NCBI GenBank assembly: GCA_907163375.1
Contig: CAJQUW010007880.1
Location: 558,001 to 622,000 of the forward strand
Reading direction: 5' to 3'
From: Prostheceraeus crozeri
Lineage: Eukaryota; Platyhelminthes; Polycladida; Euryleptidae
DNA length: 64,000 nt
The notes under the pieces were generated by a model. It was not told the origin of the DNA, made no database searches, and saw nothing but the letters and a program-made list of their open reading frames with translations. The translations under genes and the position numbers were made by a program. Of the stretch, positions 8,948 through 20,245 are shown piece by piece (position 1 is the stretch's first letter; every line of letters begins with the position of its first letter).

Positions 8948-11371
8948 GTGGAAATGCCTACAAGAAAGAGAAGAAATCAAGAAATTCAGAAGCGTTTGAC
9001 GGAGGCTGGTAATGATTGTTCTCAAACTAAGATTTCCTGTTTCGTCAAAGTTACTAATGAACATCCAAATAAAGGAGGAGAATCTTCTCGTACTGGTGGT
9101 ATCAAAACAAATAAAGTGGGCGAGGTTCCAGTTCAATCTTCTGAAATCGACAATCGATGTACCCCTGTTCCTTCGGCTGATTCTTATTGGGTTTACTGTG
9201 CAAAAGATTTCTCAGCAGATGATGAGAAAAAGAGTGAATTGTCTAAACGGAAGCTTTCGAGGGTTTGGTTAGATAAGTACGAATGGGCGGCTTATCACAG
9301 AGGAAGGAATAAAATTTTCTGCACAGTTTGTACAAAATGTAAATCACTACAATCCGGGGCCCGCATAAGTCCTTTTGTTTTCAGAGAAGACCATGATTCA
9401 GGATTCTCCTCGTGGAAACATGTAGGAGAAAAACTAAGTGAACACAACGATAGTGCATGTCATCAGAACGCTGAGAATCAACAGAAAAGACGTATTTCCG
9501 AAGAATCTATTAAAACCCGACTGGACCGACAGATAAGCGTGAATGAAGAACTTCGTCGCGAAGGTCTTTGTGCGCATTTAGAAACGTTGAAGACATTGCT
9601 GAGACAAGGCATTCCGATTAGGAACGAAAATGATAATAATTCAAATTTGATTCAGTTCAACAAAGACAAAGCGCGATATTGTCCGGGGCTGGATAAGATA
9701 ATAAAAGAGAACCGTTTTCTATCACACGATATAATCGAGGAACAAGAGACCATGATAGTTCTGAATGCCAGACGTGCTCATATGGACGACATAAATAGGA
9801 AAATGTTTTTTTCAATAATTGCAGACGAGGCATCAGATATTGCTAAGAAGGAGCAACTATCAATTTCAATTCGCACTTGCGATGAAGATTATACAGTTTC
9901 TGAAGATTTTGTTGGCATACGCGAGTGCGATGAAGGCTTAACTGCTGATGGATTATTAAAGAAAATCATCGATACCATGCGCATACTCAATTTACCTTAT
10001 GAACGGATGGTAGCTATGACTTTTGATGGTGCTTCAACGATGACCTCCTTAGCAGGTAAATTGAAGGAAATTGTTAATTCGGACGCTCTTCATATACACT
10101 GCCTGGCTCATTCAAATGACCTAATTGTTAAAGAATCGTATGAATGCTCGGATATAATCAAGAAGGCATTGGATTTCTGTCAAATGATATATAACTTTGC
10201 AGGAGCATTTCCTCAACGTGTCAAGCTATTTGAAGACATACAAGAAGAGACACGCTCAAATTGTGAAAATGCTACATTTGTTCGTCTCAAATCATTATCA
10301 GTAACTCGATGGACCACCAGATCAAAGGCAGCATATGTTGTTCTCAATAAGATTCATGAGTTGAAAATCTTGTTGAATTCAATAGCTTCTGACATGTCAT
10401 ACAGTTGGGAGACTCGCGAAAAGTCGAAAGGAATAGTGAATCAATTGAGGGACACTTTTTTGATCGCTAGCATTAAGTGCTCATACGACGTGATCTGTAT
10501 AATGGAGAATATTTCCAGGACTACTCAAAGATCTGATGTTAGTGCTCAAGAAGCGAATTTCGTCATCAACCTTGCGAAGCAACGATTCAAAGAAATGTGC
10601 TGCAATGACGAAGCTAGTAAGATATGGAGTCATGCAAAAAACCTACAAGCAGAATTAGGGGACGAAATGACAGATAGCATCATGGAGAGAAAGGAAAAGA
10701 GAAAAAGAAAACTGCCAGAAATATTGTCCGAAATGACAGACCTACCTGATATTGATACACCAGATACAACGTTCCAATCTTTTTCCCAGAAATATTTTGA
10801 TTTGATCAATTTGATCGACGGAGCAATGCAGAGAAGATTCTCCCAAAATGATTTGAAAATATTAGAAGATATTGAAATAGCCCTGATAGACTCTGTAAAT
10901 GGCAAGCTCGAGAAGGAATCATTTGACAAAATATTTCCAATTGTGTCCAGAGTAATGAAGCTTCAACAATCTCGCAAAGCAGAATTTGAAGAAGAACTAA
11001 AGGGTTTGCCAGTCCTCCTCAAAATGAGAAATGAACAGATCAAACCAAGAATAAAGACGGTTACAAAGGTATCAACAATTTGTGATATATTTAACGCAAT
11101 GCCAATGACGAAAAAAGCTTGCAAAATTACCCACGACTTGCTGAAATATTATTGCACAGTACCCATGAGCTCAGCGACAGCGGAAAGAAGTTTCAGCGCG
11201 ATGCGACGCCTGAAAACATGGACCAGAGCCAAGACTGGACCAAACCACCTTAACAATATCATGTTTGCAGTATTGCACAAGGATTACATGGACGATGTTA
11301 ATATCCACACCGTTGCTGATGAATTCATCAAATTCAATGAAAAGAGACTCTCATACTTTGGACATTTCTGA
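8948..11371 (+). CDS. hAT transposase, TTF/ZMYM-like zinc finger and DUF4371 domain, intact frame
   Basis: Single uninterrupted 807-codon frame from ATG 8948 to TGA 11369-11371. The N-terminus is basic. A TTF-type zinc-finger region spans about residues 102-165 (RVWLDKYEWAAYHRGRNKIF, CTVC at 125-128, then SSWKHVGEKLSEHNDSACH). The DUF4371/RNase-H core has SIIADEASDIAKKEQLS (about 290), AMTFDGASTM (about 356) and HIHCLAHSNDL (about 382). The C-terminal hAT dimerisation block PMSSATAERSFSAMRRLK is near residue 735, with the usual short tail ending SYFGHF. It would cut and paste hAT DNA in the nucleus. The start is supported by the pyrimidine-rich, AG-ended stretch just before it (8931-8946), so an upstream noncoding exon is possible. 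The lack of breaks contrasts with the decayed pogo around it, suggesting a recent insertion. Confidence 0.93.
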   Translation: MEMPTRKRRNQEIQKRLTEAGNDCSQTKISCFVKVTNEHPNKGGESSRTGGIKTNKVGEVPVQSSEIDNRCTPVPSADSYWVYCAKDFSADDEKKSELSKRKLSRVWLDKYEWAAYHRGRNKIFCTVCTKCKSLQSGARISPFVFREDHDSGFSSWKHVGEKLSEHNDSACHQNAENQQKRRISEESIKTRLDRQISVNEELRREGLCAHLETLKTLLRQGIPIRNENDNNSNLIQFNKDKARYCPGLDKIIKENRFLSHDIIEEQETMIVLNARRAHMDDINRKMFFSIIADEASDIAKKEQLSISIRTCDEDYTVSEDFVGIRECDEGLTADGLLKKIIDTMRILNLPYERMVAMTFDGASTMTSLAGKLKEIVNSDALHIHCLAHSNDLIVKESYECSDIIKKALDFCQMIYNFAGAFPQRVKLFEDIQEETRSNCENATFVRLKSLSVTRWTTRSKAAYVVLNKIHELKILLNSIASDMSYSWETREKSKGIVNQLRDTFLIASIKCSYDVICIMENISRTTQRSDVSAQEANFVINLAKQRFKEMCCNDEASKIWSHAKNLQAELGDEMTDSIMERKEKRKRKLPEILSEMTDLPDIDTPDTTFQSFSQKYFDLINLIDGAMQRRFSQNDLKILEDIEIALIDSVNGKLEKESFDKIFPIVSRVMKLQQSRKAEFEEELKGLPVLLKMRNEQIKPRIKTVTKVSTICDIFNAMPMTKKACKITHDLLKYYCTVPMSSATAERSFSAMRRLKTWTRAKTGPNHLNNIMFAVLHKDYMDDVNIHTVADEFIKFNEKRLSYFGHF

Positions 11372-12226
11372 TCTGGCTCTTGTTTTTCTTGTTTATATCA
11401 TTAGAGTTATCACAGAGGTTTAGATTATATTGTTTGATATTTTGTACATAAATAGATCATGATGATTTGATCAAATATTTTATTTTTGAATATTTTCCGT
11501 GTCAAAGCTGGACCGGTGTCGTGAATAATAATAACTTTACAGTTAAGTACACATTAAGAATATCAAGTTTAAGTCACTGTACGTAAAAGTGTATATAGAA
11601 CCTACAATATATGATTCGATTTCGGTTATATCACATTTTTGTCATATTTTTAACTTCTCCTTACCGCTCCTTACTCTATAAGCCTCATATTTTCGCACGT
11701 TATTTCATCGGAATAGAGCCTACTTATAATATTGTTAAATCATGGCATTATGTTCATGCATTTGTTAAAAGAATCCTCTATATCAGATCATTTGAACTCC
11801 GTGTTCATTTAAGCAGAAGAAAAGTAATTCAAAAATCACATATTAAGTCAAAATTTTCAAATAAAAGTTTCCATACTTGAGATACAAATAAAGGTGCTAC
11901 AAGCATCGATACCGATGCGAACATGCAATACTATGGACTACGGAACTATTCCTACAGCAGCTAATTGTTATTGCAAAGCGATGATTATCATGCTCCGATG
12001 TAATGAAATCAAGCTCGATCCACAACGTTCTACACCACGCCTAATATGGAAATCCGCGCGGCAGGGAAACTAGTAAGTGCTTCCTGGTCTATGGCTATAT
12101 AATTTAGATAAATAAAGGCGCATAAAATAGTCCAATTTCTTGTATATAGGTGTGCATATGCAAAATGCCCTTTTTTTATCCTTGCCCATGCTGCCCCTTT
12201 TACGTGCCGGCATGCTTGCATACTAC

Positions 12227-12358
12227 AATGATGCAAGCGGAGATGACTGGCTCCAGTGCATGGAGTATCAGAGGTGGGAGCATGCAAAATGCGGTGGAAC
12301 AAGTACTATCGGAACATTTTTTTGTAAGGCATGTGTCAGAAACGTATTGACTTCCTGA
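12227..12358 (+). pseudogene. C-terminal half of the pogo transposase: PHD finger
   Basis: Immediately after the hAT's right target duplicate, the frame that stopped at CLQCLIPYY resumes as NDASGDDWLQCMEYQRWEHA, then KCGG...FFCKACVRN, and ends at TGA 12356-12358. Across the two halves the pattern is C-x2-C ... DDWLQC-x2-(Y)-x2-W-x-H-x2-C ... FFC-x2-C, a PHD zinc finger in which the usual fifth ligand position carries Tyr. Removing the hAT and one 8-bp duplicate leaves the frame unbroken here. Confidence 0.85.
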
Positions 12359-12540
12359 CGAAATAGCTTGACTGAATTTCATTGACAGAGTTTGACTAGT
12401 CCTATGCTACACGTACATCAATATAATTAATACGAAGTTGGATAACCTTTTTTGCTTTATCAATTCATAATTTCAGATGGTGATCGAGACTTTTTTGGAC
12501 TTAATTTTCGTGTCTTACTGCTTGATAACCAACAAAATAA

Positions 12541-12650
12541 GTGTCCATATTTAGGCAAGTAGTGTCCATAATTAGGAAAGTGGAGTGTTCAAATTAGGCA
12601 AGTGAGATGTAATGCTTTAGATAGGGTGTAGTCAAAAGTGTCCGAATTAG
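12541..12650 (-). repeat. Right subterminal repeats of the pogo-like element
   Basis: Four copies of the inverse motif (GTGTCCATATTTAGGCAAG and variants) at about 12541, 12563, 12586 and 12638, mirroring those at the left end. Confidence 0.65.
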
Positions 12651-12662
12651 GAAAGTTTACCC

Positions 12663-12989
12663 TAATTCAAAAAGTGTATGTCTCGTGTATACAAAGTTTA
12701 CTGTCATATGCATATCCCAGCTTTTGCAATTTAACTAAATATCTTTTTCGAGAGTTGATGTATGTTGAACGCCGTGTACAGAATAGTTGGCTTACCGCAT
12801 GACTCCTCGAATTCTCCGTTGTTGAATGCCACAACTAAATTATGCACAAATCTATTTCATAACATTTGCATGTCTCAGGATCATTCTCTCCGACGTATGT
12901 TTGAGGAACGTCCAATTCGTTCTAGACTAAAGATACCTTTTACTCGCACTAGGCGTCTCCGAGATTCATTAGTAAAGTTTTGTCCTTAA
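12663..12989 (+). pseudogene. 3' part of the same LINE, beyond the inserted transposon
   Basis: Directly after the TA at 12663-12664 the thumb reading frame of the LINE resumes (IQKVYVSCIQSLLSYAYPS), matching the point at which it broke off at 3788. A one-base shift near 12780 leads to the C-terminal tail (RIVGLPHDSSNSPLL...KLCTNLFHNI...RSRLKIPFTRTRRLRDS), which ends at TAA 12987-12989. This tail (leucine-rich block, then Arg-rich R-FTRTRR-RDS end) is typical of Jockey/CR1-type ORF2 C-termini. No poly-A or microsatellite tail is obvious, so the 3' end of the element is not defined. Confidence 0.8.
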
Positions 12990-14006
12990 CACTGCTTTCA
13001 TATACATGTACGTATTACTATTTCTCTTATCATTTCTCATTTGTCATGTACTTCCATGTAAAATTAATTCCCTATGTAAATCTTGTTAATATATCTTTTC
13101 AATGAATGCAGAAATTTTGAAAGGGAAACTTGTTTATTGACTGACCCTCGTAGTTCCAGTCGCATTTTGTGTATTCATTGAGATAAACTGCACTACATTG
13201 CTTTCCTACTGCTGGTCTTTTATGAAATAGACACTCACCTATCTTTAAGTACTAGCAAAAATCATTTGACAAAGAAAAGTGCTGTGAAAGCAATATGCAC
13301 AGTTTGCAGCAATGAATTGGAATAATGCGAGTGAAGCTTCACTACTTATTTATCCAATATTTTTCCTAAAAATAGTACTTTTCCAGACCCGCGGGCACCC
13401 CGCTCTTACTGGCTTTCTTTTCCGCTTACACCTCCACAAAGAACTGTTTCTCTAGCTGAAGTCGTTTCTGGTTCTCTTTATTTTCTTAGTATTTACAAAT
13501 GAGATGTGAATTTTCGCGCCAGAGTAGAAAAATCGCGTCGTAATCACACCACGCACAATAACTACCCATCTAAAATCAGGCGATTCTTCATCATTCAAAT
13601 CGCGCTGTTGATTAGTTCCGTTTGTTGCATTCATGATTATCAAAATCTTTATTTAACTTTGCATACCTACGAATGGCAACTAGATGCTTATAATCAATTT
13701 GTTACCGGCAAACTAAAATATTCACAAATGTACAAAAATACCTTTAGATTGTGACTCACGAAGGATAGAGAGCAGGCTTTTATGCAATTGAGTCCGATAA
13801 AAGCAAAATCAAGGAGGATATTTGGTTTGAAAACCTATCGATATAATAGGACAAATTGATCAAAAAACGAAATTTCGTCTACAAAATCGGTATCCCGGAC
13901 TAGGAATTACAGGTGGCGGTCTATTAAATATTTTACTTTCCCATTACTGCCAATTAAATGAAACAGTGCAACAAAACTGTAAAAGATATCGTTATCCATA
14001 ATTTTC
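12990..14006. other. No gene seen; 3' flank of LINE and of RPS14
   Basis: AT-rich DNA with only short chance frames. The first part may be 3' UTR of the LINE ending at 12989. The right end is the 3' flank of RPS14. Confidence 0.5.
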
Positions 14007-14012
14007 TTTATT
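14007..14012 (-). promoter_or_regulatory. RPS14: Poly-A signal of RPS14
   Basis: On the minus strand AATAAA lies ~42 nt downstream of the RPS14 stop codon, the normal place for a cleavage/polyadenylation signal, within an A-rich run. Confidence 0.7.
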
Positions 14013-14053
14013 TTTTTTTCAAATGATCCAAAGATATATAGTGATGCCCCAGT

Positions 14054-14260
<207 letters not shown>

Positions 14261-14705
14261 TTACCAGCTTAACGATCGCATAGACCAGTTAATAAGTTTT
14301 TGCACCAAAAATCATCTGATTTTTAATCGTTGATTTCTTCTGCTCCATTAGTTTGATGTACGACCAGTGGTACGACGTGGCGTGAATTTTCACTAATTTC
14401 GCGTGTTCGCGGTAGTTGTAATTATTATTATAATAATGCGTAATAAGAGTTTTATGACTATAATATAGTTGCTGGAAAAGCAGGTTGTTCAACTGACGCT
14501 TTAGGAGCAGTGCTTATAAACATCTGAGCGAGACTGTCTCTTATGTAATGTGATGAATTGCTGACACTGCATGAGCTTCAAATTGGAGTGAAAAACAACT
14601 AACTTGAGTTTCTGAGATATTCACTGTAGAAATGCTCTCGTATATTATGAAAACGAAACCTCGAGAAATCAAAGAAAAGCAACAAATACTCTGGAATTGT
14701 ATTTA

Positions 14706-14775
14706 CAGTAGAACCCACTTATAACGTACTTCAAGGGACCTAAAAAATTGGTACGTTATATCCGAGGTTTGCAAG
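14706..14775 (+). mobile_element. pogo/Tigger-like terminus, solitary
   Basis: CAGTAGAACCCACTTATAAC followed by a short inverse-related GTACGTTATATCCGAGGTT resembles Tigger-type termini (CAGTAGAACC then TTATAACG/CCGAGGTT). No right end identified, so probably a remnant. Confidence 0.4.
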
Positions 14776-15159
14776 AACAAGCTGTATAAGAAGTATTGAA
14801 GCCTCCTTCTGCACCAAATTAAGTTGTCAATTGCAATAGTAAGGTCCTATCCATCATGACCAGCCAATTCTCACTATGCATCACCATAAATACATGTACA
14901 TGTATTGTACATTTATTTGTATGCCCTGGCCCTACTGATCATGCCTACTCGAGAAAACAGCATAGTGTCTTAACAATTGTCTCACAATCTCTATTGTGTA
15001 AGAAAAAATATGCAATATTGTGAACATGAATCTAAAAATCTGAATGACTAAAAAAACAATGTAAACAGCGCAGTGACGCGTTCCCTTTACGACATTCTTA
15101 AATACTTTTTCATTTGCATTTGCTCTCTTGACTCTGTTTCAGACTTCTTTTAAAGTAGG
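14776..15159. other. No gene seen
   Basis: Intronic AT-rich DNA; nothing recognised beyond possible remains of the pogo-like terminus to the left. Confidence 0.4.
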
Positions 15160-15921
15160 AATTCCAGCTCCTCCGCAGCAGGCTTGGCCTGCTCCTCAGT
15201 TTTTTCTGCTCCTTTTCTTTCTTTTCCAGGTTTCGTTGGATGTCTCCGAGTCTCAATGCAGCGGACTTCAGTTCTTCACATCGCTGCTTTTCATTTTCTA
15301 ATTATATACGGAGTTGTTCTTGGAGAGCTCCACGTTTACTTTTTTCTTCCTTTCTTGGTTTTCCAGCCATGTTCGGTGAGAAGCATGTGATGCAGTGTAC
15401 ATATCCAGAAGTTTTTTATCCACTCTTATAGTTGAGTTATCAATTTTCTTACTTCTCAAAACGGATTTACAAATCGCAAGGGCTCTCACGGTTTCAGGTA
15501 TAAACGAGCGCCCTTTTTTGGTCATGCTGGATAGGTTTGAAAACCCTCTTCCGCTACTTTCGACGCTCTTCCAAAATGTAGACGCATCGCCACGATCTTG
15601 AGAGGATCCTGACATACTGCTTTGATGAAGTCGTATTTCAACTTTCAATCGAGATTCGTTGCTGTCACAAAGAACGGACGGGATCGATAGGGCCACTTGT
15701 AGAACCCATTTTTTGAAATTTTCGTGGTCTTGCCATTTAGGGCTAACAAATCTACAAGACTTTAAGAAATTCACCTCGAAAGGGAAATAGCGTTTTAACT
15801 GATCTGCTACAGTTACGAAAAATGCCTCGATACAATTCTGAGCAACAGCTTGCTTTGATGATGACATGCCACTGAAAATTCTGCGAGCCTTTTCGACGAC
15901 GATTATGTCATAGGGATTCAA
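15160..15921 (-). pseudogene. hAT-like transposase fragment with coiled-coil tail
   Basis: From 15921 downward one frame reads FPFEVNFLKSCRFVSPKWQD, ESRLKVEIRLHQSS and STFWKSVESSGRGFSNLSSM, then TKKGRSFIPETVRALAICKS. Block by block it parallels the fragment at 41994-42614 (FENDVLQSCQFLSIHHSNDA ... EYWQKMS ... VERVFSLLPDLVTKKRSNLS). A stop and frame change near 15310 lead into a charged coiled coil (ENEKQRCEELKSAALRLGDI, then QRNLEKKEKEQKK). The dimerisation block is internally shortened (the N-V-E residues before RGFS are gone). It is therefore a dead C-terminal copy of the coiled-coil-tailed hAT-like family; no termini were identified. Confidence 0.7.
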
Positions 15922-18312
15922 CCACTTCTCGAAGGAACCTCAAAACGGCAGATGTTATCAGAAAAATTGTCATACATCGTTAGAGCACTTCCGTTGAACA
16001 ATTGGGAGACATTACTAAGTTGTCTAGATTCCTAGCTCTTTATTTACATACAAAAAGAAAACGTGCGATGAAGTCACCAACACTGACGCAGTTCACCAAA
16101 TATTCATGTAGTTCATGAATATTATTCGACTTGACAATGTAACCGACATTTCACCGAAATTTTCGAATTCATTTTGCGGAGCTTGTTGTTCATTGTTAGA
16201 TACCTTTATACCCACCGCGGTATATGAAACTCGAAGCGTGAACGAAAGCTCTCCTACAAACAACTTTTTTGTACATTAGTGAAGTATACCACATGTTGGT
16301 GATATAGTGAGTGTTGTAAATCTATATTATCAGTGGATGGAGTGTGAATATCAACATCTCTAAAGATGAAAACATGAGAAAATGGTGAAAACAGCAAAAT
16401 TTAACCTTCGAGATTTTGAAATGATAAATTTCGTGTAAAGTTATCATTTTTCTCTTAAATTCGCGTTTCGTTCGCGTAATACGCGAGGTTTTCGCGCCGT
16501 CACAACCACTGAGTAGTACGACTCAAGCCTGCTTGTGGTCAGCAGGTAAATGAGCAAATTTCAAAAAGCGCTTTGATTTTGGTACATACCTATTAGATGA
16601 AGACAGCAAGCAAACTACGGCTAACTGCATGCATTAAATTACTACAGCTCCATCATACTCGTCGACAAAATCAAACATAAATTACAATTTGTCAGTCTTA
16701 ACATCAGTTTGACAAGTCAAATTGTTCCTTTGGCAAACTATTCACCAATGATAAAATTCTCCGGCAGAGGAAACTGATACGATGCTTTGAAGCGACAGCT
16801 GAAGAGTTACTGATCACATGAGGTAACGCGAATGGATGATGGCAAGTACTATGGTCTGAATATAAAATGCATGAACATGAGACACCAACTGAGCGAATCG
16901 CTACTGACCGAGGCGCTGTTAATCATGCATTATATTGTCACGGATTGGTCGTATTCTTGACAACATGGATCTCGTAACACTTGATCAATCAATGTCGCAC
17001 AAACACAATCATGCTACACATACAAACAAGCACACTCAAGTGCAATATGTAGGACAACGAAGGTGGTCTTTGTGTTTGAGTATTGTGACCAATGCCAGTG
17101 TTGAAAACCTCAATCAGAAAAGTTTCTCTGTTCCTCCCTAATAGATTATCATGCAAACAAGCTACCATAATACCACTTCGTTGTTGACTGCTCTGGTTGT
17201 CCCAGAGTATCGCCACGTGATGTGAATTGGTGCAGATGATTCCGAATCTCAAATAGGAGAAATTGCATCATTAATAGCCCGTCTGAGAACCCCAACAACA
17301 CCCAAATTGGCTCGAGTTAATTTATCAACTGCAAATAAATACATCAAATTCAGAAATTCAGCGTTGCCACCGGGCCTCGAGACCACATATGCGCAGGACA
17401 ATGTCATCCATGCAGGCAGTGTATCAATGCAGGGTAGTATAAATGGAGGTCTAAACTCAAGCCTATGTATGATACGCTATGAAATTGTATCTGTGATCAC
17501 TTACTTTAGCTAACATATTCGTTGTTCCTGGAAACTATCTACTAAGCAGTGGATTGGTGATAATTGTTTCATGGAAAATGTTTACGAAAGTTAAGTTCCT
17601 GCTGATAGAACTTGCTTCTAGCCTGGTCTAGGTTTAATCAAGTATACTTGACCGTGCTAAAATATATCGTATGATTGTGAGCGATTTTAATGACATTTCC
17701 GATTTTCATTTCTGTGCAAAGATTTGATTTTTAATACACTGATAAAATTGTACATTAAGAATGAAAACTGAAAAAGAACATACTAAAAAAATAAAAAGAT
17801 TGTAGCAGCAACAATTTTCACAGATAATATCATCTTATTATAAAGAGGACAGTATGCAAAGTAGGCCCACCTCGTATATGTAAGATAAATTTCACACGCT
17901 TTAGAATATTCATGTGTCAATCAAGTAAGATCTTAATGCTATGATAAGCTGGGGTGGGGCCCGCTACGGGCATTTCGACTTTTGCGGGCACGGGCATGTA
18001 CAATAATGGCTTAATTTAGGAATTCATACCCGGTCAGGAGATATGCAGGTATTGATTCATGGCAGCATGAATGAAACAGGCCTTATGTAGGTTGAACTTA
18101 TTATATAATATAATCTAGTCACTATCGAATTTAGTCACATCGTATTCTTTACTATTTCTGAAGACTAGACCTGTGCCTATGTTAGTATTCTGCCTTGTGA
18201 ACGATGGTATTATATTTATATTCACCTGGCAACTTTGTGCAGCGTGATGCTGCTGAAGCGTGTTAACTATAGACTAATCATTACGACAAGGATTTTGACT
18301 TCCTCTATGGAT
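15922..18312. other. No gene seen
   Basis: Intronic DNA without a convincing coding frame. A GC-rich patch at about 17950-18000 (GGGGTGGGGCCCGC, then GCGGGCACGGGCATG) looks like a transposon terminus, but no partner was found. Confidence 0.4.
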
Positions 18313-18540
18313 CAGGGTGTCGACAATTCACGGGCCAAAATAAAGGACTTTCAAAGGACTATTTTTTCACATCAATTCAAATATAAACAAGCATATTAAA
18401 AACAAGCGTCAGGTCTTATTACCCAGTTCAGCAGTAACAAGTTGTTCTAAAGCGAATGATAAGAAAACAAGCGTCGGATCTTATTATCCAGTGATGATGA
18501 TCTTCGGGATCAAATCTGTTACGGAAGAACTCTATTCAAT

Positions 18541-20245
18541 ATGTATTCGTATCCACTCCTCTGGACATGCAATTTTTCAACCATAACTTTAAGTCTCCGC
18601 TCTTTTTCTCTGATTTCTGACAACGCTTCCTCGGCATTCCGTTTCTGCGCACTTTTTTTGCATTCGTGCCTCAATTTTATCGGCGTCTTTCCGCCTTTGT
18701 CTGGATCTCCGACAGTGATTTATCATGGACTGTGTTATCTTTGCTTTCATCAGTCCGCCTGTTATGCTGATGCCATCCGCGATCCGTCGTTAAGCGATTT
18801 AAGACTGTTACTTCAAATTTTCCACGAAATAATGCTTATTGACAGAAAACCCTCGTTCGACATTGGCCTGAGCGGAGAACAGGCAGAAGACTGCCTTGAC
18901 GACACCGAACAGAATACCAGACAACATATCCCGACACTGACTAGAATAGAAATCATCAAACCGATTGCATTGTTCCCTCAGTTTCTGAAGAAAGACTTGA
19001 TCCAATGAGATTGCAATAGTATCGCTCGATTTCGTCAACTTCGATGGGCATGAATTGTCGAATGTTGACCAGGTGACCAATCAGTCTAGAAAATCGCTTC
19101 TGCGGTGCTTCTTTGTTGCGCAAAGAGATATCGTCAGGACACATAGGGCTAGCCCCAATGATTGTATCGGAATGGACCGGAATATGACTCAGCAATTTTT
19201 GGCAGAAATTTACGAGAATGTCTCGTGCATCACGCCTGAAGCCACTGATATGTCCTCTCAATTTCTTTCTTTTCAAACCCTCGCGGGACATGAAGTGCAA
19301 GTTGATGTTTGAGATCGATTTTTAATTTTCTACAGCTGACAGATCAATTTTTGCTAAGCTTATGGTTCTTTTCAGAACCTCTTCCTTGACGATCCTTTTT
19401 AAGCAGCTGATGCAGCAAATTGTATAAGTCTCCATGCAAGTATGGGAACATCGGTGTTTCAGTTTGGTAACACACTAAGAACGCCTCCAACTCGGCAGAT
19501 AAACCAGCTAAAATACTTGTTTTGCCAACATAAGTGGATCCTCTATACCGATCCACACTTTCTCAAAAGCTGTAGCATCTGGAGGACGATCTTTTGAATG
19601 CTCAATGTACTGTTCTAAATGATCAAACACCTGAATTGAAGTTGTGGCAACCGATGAGTTTTCAACACAACGTGTTGAGCAGAATTTTCCACAGAATTTT
19701 TCAGACTTGGTTATGTCAATAAAATCACCCCGACGTTTGTGAGAGTCCTTAAACAAGTAACGTGCGGCATTCAAAAATGAGGAAACACCCCAGTCGGATT
19801 TGTTAAATGCTAATTGGAACGCCCTTGGACAACATGTAACGGGCATACTTCTGAATCCACAGCATTAGGATAACCGTTTTCAGAATCACATTCAGAACAT
19901 AGTTTCAGCAACTTCAGATTGAAATTACGATCATCCAAGGCCAGCTGAACGATTTTAAATGGTTTGATTCCAGACAATGATTCCAATATGCCATGCAACA
20001 GATCGGTTGCCCTCGTACGACTAAGAGATATCGAGTTTATGTACGACGTGACGATTCGACCAGATTTTTCCTCGAAATAGCGAATTTGTGTGTCCAGTTG
20101 GTAGCGTTCTGAGATCTTATTTAATGACTCATCATATGATAAGGAAAGGATTGGAACTTCACAAATTTCTATCATTAACTCTTCTTTGAAGAACGGAGTC
20201 AGCCCATAACAACCGATGTAAGAAATCTTGTCCTTTCCTCATGTT
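18541..20245 (-). pseudogene. hAT-like transposase with YDESLN motif, decayed
   Basis: Reading from right to left: SYIGCYGLTPFFKEELMIEI, then ILSLSYDESLNKISERYQL (first catalytic-type Asp block, about 20110-20150) and KIVQLALDDRNFNLKLLKL. Next come CPRAFQLAFNKSDWGVSSFL, KFCGKFCSTRCVENSSVATT (about 19650-19700), PQKRFSRLIGHLVNIRQFMP, QANVERGFSVNKHYFVENLK (dimerisation block, 18808-18870) and a charged tail. The blocks sit in several frames, so it is broken at a number of places, and the N-terminal zinc finger is absent. The order matches the hAT-like family with a VERxFS block and charged tail. Confidence 0.8.

Larger units (their letters stand above)
6699..12218 (+). mobile_element. hAT transposon nested in the pogo PHD-finger codons
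   Basis: A perfect 16-bp terminal inverted repeat (CAAGCATGCCGGCACG at 6699 and its complement ending at 12218) is flanked by a perfect 8-bp target duplication, CATACTAC (6691-6698 and 12219-12226), diagnostic of hAT. Length 5520 bp. It includes subterminal GGGTGGGCAA-type repeats at both ends, an 807-codon transposase, and two other hAT-like left ends (7348, 8266). It may therefore itself be a composite. Confidence 0.92.
3789..12662 (+). mobile_element. pogo/Tigger-like DNA transposon, inserted in a LINE and itself interrupted
   Basis: Terminal inverted repeats start GGGTAAACTTTCCT(G/A)ATTCGG at 3789 and its complement ends at 12662. Both are flanked by TA (3787-3788 and 12663-12664), the target duplication of the Tc1/mariner-pogo group. 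The element proper is ~3.35 kb; the rest is a nested hAT (6699-12218 plus one 8-bp duplicate). It carries a pogo-type transposase on the plus strand with an added C-terminal PHD finger. The host LINE frame is continuous across the TA site, which fixes the ends independently of the repeats. Confidence 0.9.

Noticed and set aside
18541-19312. 155- and 85-codon plus-strand frames
   Set aside because: They are antisense to the hAT-like transposase blocks (VERGFSVNK etc.) and have no family character.
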